Shown: piece by piece, positions 59,050 to 64,000 of the stretch | How positions within the stretch are numbered: position 1 is the first letter of the stretch | How the letters are laid out: each line of letters begins with the position of its first letter | NCBI GenBank assembly: GCA_002591745.1 | Contig: PDLQ01000001.1 | Location: 124,001-188,000 of the forward strand | DNA from: Lewinellaceae bacterium SD302 | GTDB lineage: Bacteria > Bacteroidota > Bacteroidia > Chitinophagales > Saprospiraceae | DNA length: 64,000 bases | Direction of reading: 5' to 3' | Notes under the pieces: generated by a model | Databases searched by the model: none | What the model was told of the DNA's origin: nothing | Seen by the model: only the letters and a program-made list of their open reading frames with translations | Program-made: the position numbers and the translations under genes

Positions 59050-59064
59050 GCTACCTTGTTAGCC
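59050..59064 (+). repeat. Dispersed motif copy 21 (GCTACCTTGTTAGCC)
   Basis: Just beyond the 3' end of the YdcZ-type transporter gene, opposite orientation; CC variant at position 6. Confidence 0.7.
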
Positions 59065-59072
59065 AAAAAAAG

Positions 59073-59516
59073 CTATCCCCTCAGCAAAAACACCCCCGCG
59101 ATCAATAGCAGAGCGCCACCAACTTTCGTCCAGGAAACCGAGTCCTGGGGGAAACCGAGCCAGCCGTAGTGATCCAGTAGGATTCCGAAGATCATTTGAG
59201 CCGCTACTGTAATGCCGAGAGTAAGTGCGATACCCAGGCGGGGTGGGGCTACGATGAGGGTGTAGACGAAAAATGCACCCATGAGTCCGCCGGTCCAATA
59301 GTACCAGGGCAGTTGGAAGGTAGCTTTGATGTTAGAGAAGCCTCCACGCGTAAGCAGGAAGAATAAGAGGGTGCCCAGGGTGCCGACGACGAAAGACAAC
59401 AAGGCCCCCATCAGCGGGTCTTTAGCCGTAGCGCCGAGCTTACCATTGAGGCCGGATTGCACCGGAATGAGAATGCCGGCAATAATGGCCAGAAAAATGA
59501 AGAAGATGTAGGGCAT
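59073..59516 (-). CDS. DMT-superfamily transporter, DUF606/YdcZ type
   Basis: 147 residues with five hydrophobic segments, typical of the half-sized YdcZ/DUF606 branch of the drug/metabolite transporter superfamily. Family features include GILIPVQSGLNGKLGATAK at the N-terminus and LLDHYGWLGFP. Such proteins often act as dimers in efflux or small-molecule export. The substrate is unknown. It diverges from the TerB-like gene with 31 bp between their starts. Confidence 0.85.
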   Translation of the reverse strand: MPYIFFIFLAIIAGILIPVQSGLNGKLGATAKDPLMGALLSFVVGTLGTLLFFLLTRGGFSNIKATFQLPWYYWTGGLMGAFFVYTLIVAPPRLGIALTLGITVAAQMIFGILLDHYGWLGFPQDSVSWTKVGGALLLIAGVFLLRG

Positions 59517-59520
59517 GGAC

Positions 59521-59528
59521 TATATTTG
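59521..59528 (+). promoter_or_regulatory. -7 box TATATTTG for the TerB-like gene
   Basis: An exact match to TAnnTTTG, 19 bp ahead of ATG 59548; supports this start over the longer ATG at 59515. Confidence 0.6.
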
Positions 59529-59547
59529 CCCACAAATTAAGTCAGAA

Positions 59548-60036
59548 ATGCTGAAAGAATTCCAAAACCTGAACCCTACTGAGACGGCCGCCATGCTGGA
59601 TGCCATCCCGAACATCGTCATCCTGGTTGCCGCCGCTGACGATAATATGGACGAAGAGGAGCTGGCCGCCGCCCAAAGGCTGGCCGATATTCGCTCCTTT
59701 GCCGGTTCCGCCAAACTGAGTGCTTACTACGAAACCATTGACGATACGCTGGTGAGCCGCGTAAAAGAACTCTACGCCGGCCTGCCCAAAGAGCTGAGTG
59801 CCCGGGAAGCCATTTTGTTCGAACGATTAGCGGCGCTCGAGCCCATTATCGCCAAGCTGGAAAGCCCTTTTGATTATCTCTATTCCGAGACTTTCCACAC
59901 CTTTGCCCGCTACGTGGCTGAAGCCCATGGTGGTTTTCTGCGCTTCTTTACGGTAGGCCCCAAGGAAGCTAAGGTGGTGGACCTGCCCATGCTGACACGA
60001 GTGCCAAAGCCGGAGGACCCCAAGGGGTTACTCTAG
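59548..60036 (+). CDS. TerB-like small cytoplasmic protein
   Basis: 162 residues from ATG 59548, chosen because a promoter box lies between it and the earlier ATG. The N-terminal half (MLDAIPNIVILVAAADDNMDEEELAAAQRLADI) has the acidic loop pattern of TerB-type tellurite-resistance proteins. The C-terminal half is helical, without further motifs. Function is unknown; membership is based on the pattern and is moderate. The next gene (hybrid kinase) starts 92 bp downstream. Confidence 0.55.
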   Translation: MLKEFQNLNPTETAAMLDAIPNIVILVAAADDNMDEEELAAAQRLADIRSFAGSAKLSAYYETIDDTLVSRVKELYAGLPKELSAREAILFERLAALEPIIAKLESPFDYLYSETFHTFARYVAEAHGGFLRFFTVGPKEAKVVDLPMLTRVPKPEDPKGLL

Positions 60037-60128
60037 CCCGCCGCAGACCTGAGATTGGAGCTTTAAACAAAGAAAGCCTTACCTTCGATCAGTCACGTTT
60101 TTGACGACGAACCCGTAAATCAGGTTCG

Positions 60129-63100
60129 ATGGACCAATCTTTAGTAGCTATTCGATTTGCAATATTTATATTGTCGGTATTGTCAACAGTTTGGTTGGCA
60201 CTGGGAACTTCTGCTTGTGGTCCGGAAAACAACGATACTTTCGAAGAACGAAAAGTCTCCGCGGATTCACTACTAATGGTCGCCGTAAATGGAGACACTT
60301 TACCCATTGGGCGTCCCTTTACTTTTCCTGAACCAGAATCGGGAAAAATCCTCAAACGGTTCACCCAGCCGTTGGACTCTGCAGAGTTGAGCAAGGGTCA
60401 GGAAGTCCGCTATCCGCTAGAGAAGTCGGGCGAATTCGCTCTGCCGATGGCAGTCGATACACTGCTTCCAACGGGAGATTCCGTCGAACTGGCTTACGAA
60501 GAACACATAGTTTCTATTACGGAATCCGGTAGTCTGGACCCTCCGGTCAACGTTACGTCTTTTCGTTCCTACTGGCGTAGCCTTACTGAAAACGAAGGGC
60601 TTCCCAGCCAGCGAATCGTCGAGATGGCGGGCGATGATCTGGGGGCGCTCTGGCTCAGTACGCCCGATGGCCTCGTCTATTACGATGGGAAGTCGTACGA
60701 GTTATGGGATTTCAGCGAAATACTGACGAATACGCTGATTCGTTGGAAAAAGTGGGATAGGGGCTGGCTGTGGGGGCGGCAGGAAGGCGAGCGACAATTG
60801 CTGGCCTTTGATGGTTATCGTTTACGTATTTACGTTTTGGATGAATTAAAAAGACAAAACGTCAAACCGGAGAATCTTTTGGATGATCACGGATTCTACG
60901 CCGAGGATAAACGCAATGTTTTTTACCTGGATGGGCAATTGCTTTGGACTTTTCCAAAGCCCGAGGACTGGTCTTCCAGGAAAGACTATTACCGCTTTTC
61001 GGCGGGTCGATTACTGCGTTACGAACTGGATTCACAACTTCTTGCGCGTTTTGCGAACGCCAAGTTACTCGATTTGAATGCTCCGGTATTAGTTCAGGGT
61101 GATCAGAATACGCTCTGCCGCGAAGGAAACGGGACTTTGCATTGCTTTCGGGCGGAAGAGTTGCCATTTCCAACGATCCGCCGACAGTTAGCCAACGGTG
61201 AAGATGGTACGTGGGTACAAGACTTTTCGGGAAATTTTGCTCACTGGGGGAGCAGTACAATCAGCTTTCCCGGTCTTCAGGTAGAAGGTAAATACCCCAA
61301 TTACCCGAAATTAAGGGTGAGCGACGGAGGGGGTGGAGTCTGGCTCAGTAGCAAACTCTATGGCTTGCGCAAGTATACACCCAAGGCTATCCGGCATTTC
61401 CGCCAGTCTGAATTGGGTAACCAGAAGCCTAACGGAATCTCTTCAATAATCGAAGACGAACAAGGCGATCTCTGGATGGGGGGGCACGGGGGGCCACTTG
61501 TGCGCAAGAGTGATGATAAATGGTGGTCATACGTAATTGCGAGTTCGGTTCATAACGGTGGTGCCATCCGGGCGCTGGCCAAGGCTGAAGGAAACCGGCT
61601 CTGGATTGGTTTAGCTGATGCGGGATTGTATCTGAAGCATGGAAATCAATTGACTGCTTTCGATCTATTACCTAATACGAAGCAGGAAACAGTCTATGCC
61701 TTGACGATGGATAAGCAGGGGTACCTTTGGATCGGCTTCGGAAAACAGGGTCTCGCCCGCTGGGATGGCCATGAATTGCTGCGCTATCGTCTCGCTGGAA
61801 ACGACAATTTCGGAGAGAGTAATACGGTAAGGTCTCTACTCTGTGATGAAAATGAAAACGTTTGGATTGCCAGTCAGGGCGGTGGACTATGGCGCTTCGA
61901 CGGTCGACAATTCACCTTCTTTACGACTACGGAAGGATTGAGCAGCAATAAATTACTTTCGCTCTTTGAGGATAGCCGGGGCCGAATCTGGATCGGTACC
62001 CAGGATGCGGGCGTTATGGTCTATGATGGCGATTCTTTTACCAAATTTGACGAGAAGACCGGACTGAGCTCTAACACGATTTATACCATAGCTGAAGACG
62101 AGGAAGGTCATATCTGGTTGGGTGCCGACGATTGTTTGAATCGTCTTGATTTCAAAACCAGTCAGACGGAGGGATTGCCCGGCTACGACGCTGATCTGGG
62201 CCTTACGGTAAGCGTTATTTGTGACCTGGACGGAGTAAGGAACGATGAGTTTTTTAGCGACGCCAGCCTGATGGACCGTAAAGGTAATCTCTGGTGGGGC
62301 GGAGCCACTGCTCTGCACAGCGCCCGAACCAGCGAGCTCTTTCCACAAGAGGCTCCGCCGGAGTTAAGTCTCGTTAATATCCGTTTGGAAAATGCTAGAA
62401 TTGATTTCGGGCAAGACCTTTCGGATATACGCTACGACAGCCTGATCGGACGTAGGAATCTCCCGGTCGGACTGGACCTGCCCACGGAACAAAATGCCCT
62501 GAGTTTTCATTTCTCGCCGGGCAATCACCCATTGAAAGAGCATTGTCAATTCACTTTTCGCTTGCTGGGGGCGGAAACCGAGTGGACCAAAGCCCGCAAC
62601 GAACCGGTGGCGGAATACCGTGGGCTGGCGGCCGGCAGTTATACTTTGGAAGCAAGTGTGGCGGGTCGCAATGGTATCTGGAGCGAGCCCCTGCGTTATG
62701 ATTTTTCTATTCGACACCCCTGGTGGCAACGTTATTGGGCCATTAGCCTCTGGAGCTTGTTGCTGGCCTTCGTGACTTACCGTATTTATCGCCTGGTATT
62801 AAAACGCCGCCTCCGCTACGCCGAGGCCAGTAAAGTACTGGAACTCGATGAGTTCAAAACCCGCTTTTACACAAATATCACCCACGAATTTCGCACACCA
62901 TTAACGGTTATACTGGGTATGAACGAACGGCTGGAAGGTAACCCGGAGGCTAAAACGTTGATCAAACGCAACGCCGATAAACTGTTGCGCCTGATCAATC
63001 AACTGCTGGACCTTTCGAAGATCGAGAGCGGCAATCTTCCCCTGAAACTGGTAAATACCGATCTGGTAGCCCACTGCCGGTACCTGACGGAGAGTTTTTA

Positions 63101-64000
63101 CTCCCTGGCCGAAGAAAAGCGGCAGCGACTGGTTTTTTTCGCCGAAGTGGATAAATTGATCACTGCCATTGACGAAGAAAAAGTACAGTACATATTCCTC
63201 AACCTGCTTTCTAACGCGGTTAAATTTACCCCCGAAGGCGGGCAGGTACTAGTTCAATTAAGCATGGCGGGTGATAAAATTCGCCTGGTGGTCAGAGATA
63301 ATGGCATTGGCATATCCCCCGAAAAACTGCCCCGTATTTTTGAGCGATTTTACCAGGTGGAAGGCGATAGTATGCGCCACGGAGAGGGCAGCGGGATCGG
63401 CCTGGCCTTTACCAAAGAACTGGTGAAGCTGATGGACGGAGATATTAAAGCCGTCAGCAAGCCGGGAAAGGGCACTACCATTATCGTAGAGTTGCCCCTC
63501 TTGAAGCAGGAGGGCGATTTGGATAAGCGTAATTCGTTTGGATTTCATTCCCGTCCGGCCAGACCCAATGGAAGACAGGGTAGCAAGGTTATCGATAACG
63601 CCGAAGTGGTAAGCCAAGCGACCATTCTAACTGACGAACCGATGACTGTTCTAGCTGGTGACGAATCTGAAACCGCACCCGAAAATGAACCCGTACTACT
63701 ATTGGTAGAAGACAATGCCGACCTGGTCAATTATATTCAGCGCTTGGTGCATGATAAGTACCACTTACTCCTAGCCCGCGACGGCCGGCAAGGACTGGAA
63801 ATGGCCACCAAAGAAGTGCCGGACATAATCGTTAGCGACGTTATGATGCCGGTAATGGATGGCTTTCAATTCTGTGCAGCAATCAAACAGGATACCCGCA
63901 CCAGTCACATTCCGGTGATTCTGCTCACGGCCAAATCAACCCAATCAGACAAAGTTCGGGGCTTAGGTTTTGGGGCCGATGCTTACTTGGCCAAACCCTT
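60129..64000 (+). CDS. Hybrid two-component sensor (propeller, Y_Y_Y, kinase, receiver), 3' partial
   Basis: At least 1290 residues; the frame is open to the window end. The N-terminal anchor/signal is FAIFILSVLSTVWLALGT. Reg_prop two-component-regulator propeller repeats fill about residues 145-735 (for example DLGALWLSTPDGLVYYDG, GRIWIGTQDAGVMVYDG). A Y_Y_Y domain lies at about 778-860, one membrane helix at about 865-890 (WAISLWSLLLAFVTYRIY), HisKA with His919 (ITHEFRTPL), HATPase at about 998-1125, and a receiver domain with phospho-acceptor Asp1237 (IIVSDVMMP). An AraC-type output may follow outside. Such HTCS proteins sense oligosaccharide fragments and control polysaccharide use. No neighbouring utilisation locus is visible apart from the broken GH9 gene 35 kb away. 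Confidence 0.92.
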   Translation, partial: MDQSLVAIRFAIFILSVLSTVWLALGTSACGPENNDTFEERKVSADSLLMVAVNGDTLPIGRPFTFPEPESGKILKRFTQPLDSAELSKGQEVRYPLEKSGEFALPMAVDTLLPTGDSVELAYEEHIVSITESGSLDPPVNVTSFRSYWRSLTENEGLPSQRIVEMAGDDLGALWLSTPDGLVYYDGKSYELWDFSEILTNTLIRWKKWDRGWLWGRQEGERQLLAFDGYRLRIYVLDELKRQNVKPENLLDDHGFYAEDKRNVFYLDGQLLWTFPKPEDWSSRKDYYRFSAGRLLRYELDSQLLARFANAKLLDLNAPVLVQGDQNTLCREGNGTLHCFRAEELPFPTIRRQLANGEDGTWVQDFSGNFAHWGSSTISFPGLQVEGKYPNYPKLRVSDGGGGVWLSSKLYGLRKYTPKAIRHFRQSELGNQKPNGISSIIEDEQGDLWMGGHGGPLVRKSDDKWWSYVIASSVHNGGAIRALAKAEGNRLWIGLADAGLYLKHGNQLTAFDLLPNTKQETVYALTMDKQGYLWIGFGKQGLARWDGHELLRYRLAGNDNFGESNTVRSLLCDENENVWIASQGGGLWRFDGRQFTFFTTTEGLSSNKLLSLFEDSRGRIWIGTQDAGVMVYDGDSFTKFDEKTGLSSNTIYTIAEDEEGHIWLGADDCLNRLDFKTSQTEGLPGYDADLGLTVSVICDLDGVRNDEFFSDASLMDRKGNLWWGGATALHSARTSELFPQEAPPELSLVNIRLENARIDFGQDLSDIRYDSLIGRRNLPVGLDLPTEQNALSFHFSPGNHPLKEHCQFTFRLLGAETEWTKARNEPVAEYRGLAAGSYTLEASVAGRNGIWSEPLRYDFSIRHPWWQRYWAISLWSLLLAFVTYRIYRLVLKRRLRYAEASKVLELDEFKTRFYTNITHEFRTPLTVILGMNERLEGNPEAKTLIKRNADKLLRLINQLLDLSKIESGNLPLKLVNTDLVAHCRYLTESFYSLAEEKRQRLVFFAEVDKLITAIDEEKVQYIFLNLLSNAVKFTPEGGQVLVQLSMAGDKIRLVVRDNGIGISPEKLPRIFERFYQVEGDSMRHGEGSGIGLAFTKELVKLMDGDIKAVSKPGKGTTIIVELPLLKQEGDLDKRNSFGFHSRPARPNGRQGSKVIDNAEVVSQATILTDEPMTVLAGDESETAPENEPVLLLVEDNADLVNYIQRLVHDKYHLLLARDGRQGLEMATKEVPDIIVSDVMMPVMDGFQFCAAIKQDTRTSHIPVILLTAKSTQSDKVRGLGFGADAYLAKP

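Noticed and set aside
1822-59064. The dispersed motif as a normal -7 promoter element
   Set aside because: It reads TA-C-TTTG, one base short of TAnnTTTG, and occurs in both orientations and inside coding sequence; true TATCTTTG boxes are found separately in front of several genes.
63581-63600. GTAGCAAGGTTATCG as a further motif copy
   Set aside because: Order and spacing of bases do not match CAAGGTAGC or CAAAGTAGC; not counted.

Overview
The window looks like chromosomal DNA of a Bacteroidota bacterium, most likely a marine, gliding, polysaccharide-degrading member of the Saprospiria/Lewinella type. The support is internal: a giant T9SS-type adhesin with a gliding-motility C-terminal domain, TonB-dependent receptor plus DUF4249, DUF5686 and DUF5683 proteins, a GH9 cellulase lipoprotein, a hybrid two-component sensor, LytS/LytTR signalling, almost no Shine-Dalgarno sequences, and TAnnTTTG promoter elements (mostly TATCTTTG) just ahead of several genes. 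The species assignment is inference.

Layout. 1-5 kb: the end of a sodium/solute symporter, an FG-GAP lipoprotein with a CxxCH motif, and a LytS/LytTR pair. 5.2-12.5 kb: a 2419-residue modular surface protein. 12.6-14.8 kb: VOC protein, ParB, DUF5683. 15-20.3 kb (minus): an ECF sigma operon (lipoprotein, sigma factor, membrane-anchored beta-barrel protein) and a DUF5686 protein. 20.5-28.2 kb: spondin-type lipoprotein, small barrel protein, an effector-associated-domain-like membrane protein, a GH9 gene broken by an in-frame TAA, an M48 protease and a secreted protein. 28.4-33.5 kb: TPR histidine kinase and NarL-type regulator, serine hydrolase, AraC regulator. 33.6-39.3 kb (minus): the Phe/Tyr pathway (pheA, aminotransferase, tyrA, DAHP synthase-chorismate mutase) and a DUF819 transporter, headed by an aromatic-rich leader peptide and a terminator hairpin. 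39.5-45 kb: DUF4249 lipoprotein, then ccmE-ccmF-DUF2520. 45-51 kb: udk/nupC divergent pair, transaldolase, OmpA-family protein, degenerate ureohydrolase. 51-64 kb: redoxin, Gfo/Idh/MocA, PEBP, TonB receptor plus DUF4249, WG-repeat protein, MiaE, YdcZ-type transporter, TerB-like protein and a hybrid sensor kinase that runs off the right edge.

Two signals stand out. First, a 14-15 bp motif, GCTACYTTG followed by NNAGYC or AAGYC, occurs 21 times in both orientations. Twelve copies are intergenic or at a gene start. Nine are inside coding sequences, where they are read in several frames, so the signal acts at DNA level. Second, the Phe/Tyr operon carries a complete ribosome-mediated attenuator: a 22-residue leader peptide with 11 aromatic residues, followed by an 11-bp terminator stem. 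Smaller repeat families (a REP-like hairpin in three copies, a two-copy BIME-like element, a 74-bp element with 15-bp inverted ends) occupy other gaps. No tRNA, rRNA, CRISPR or insertion sequence was recognised.
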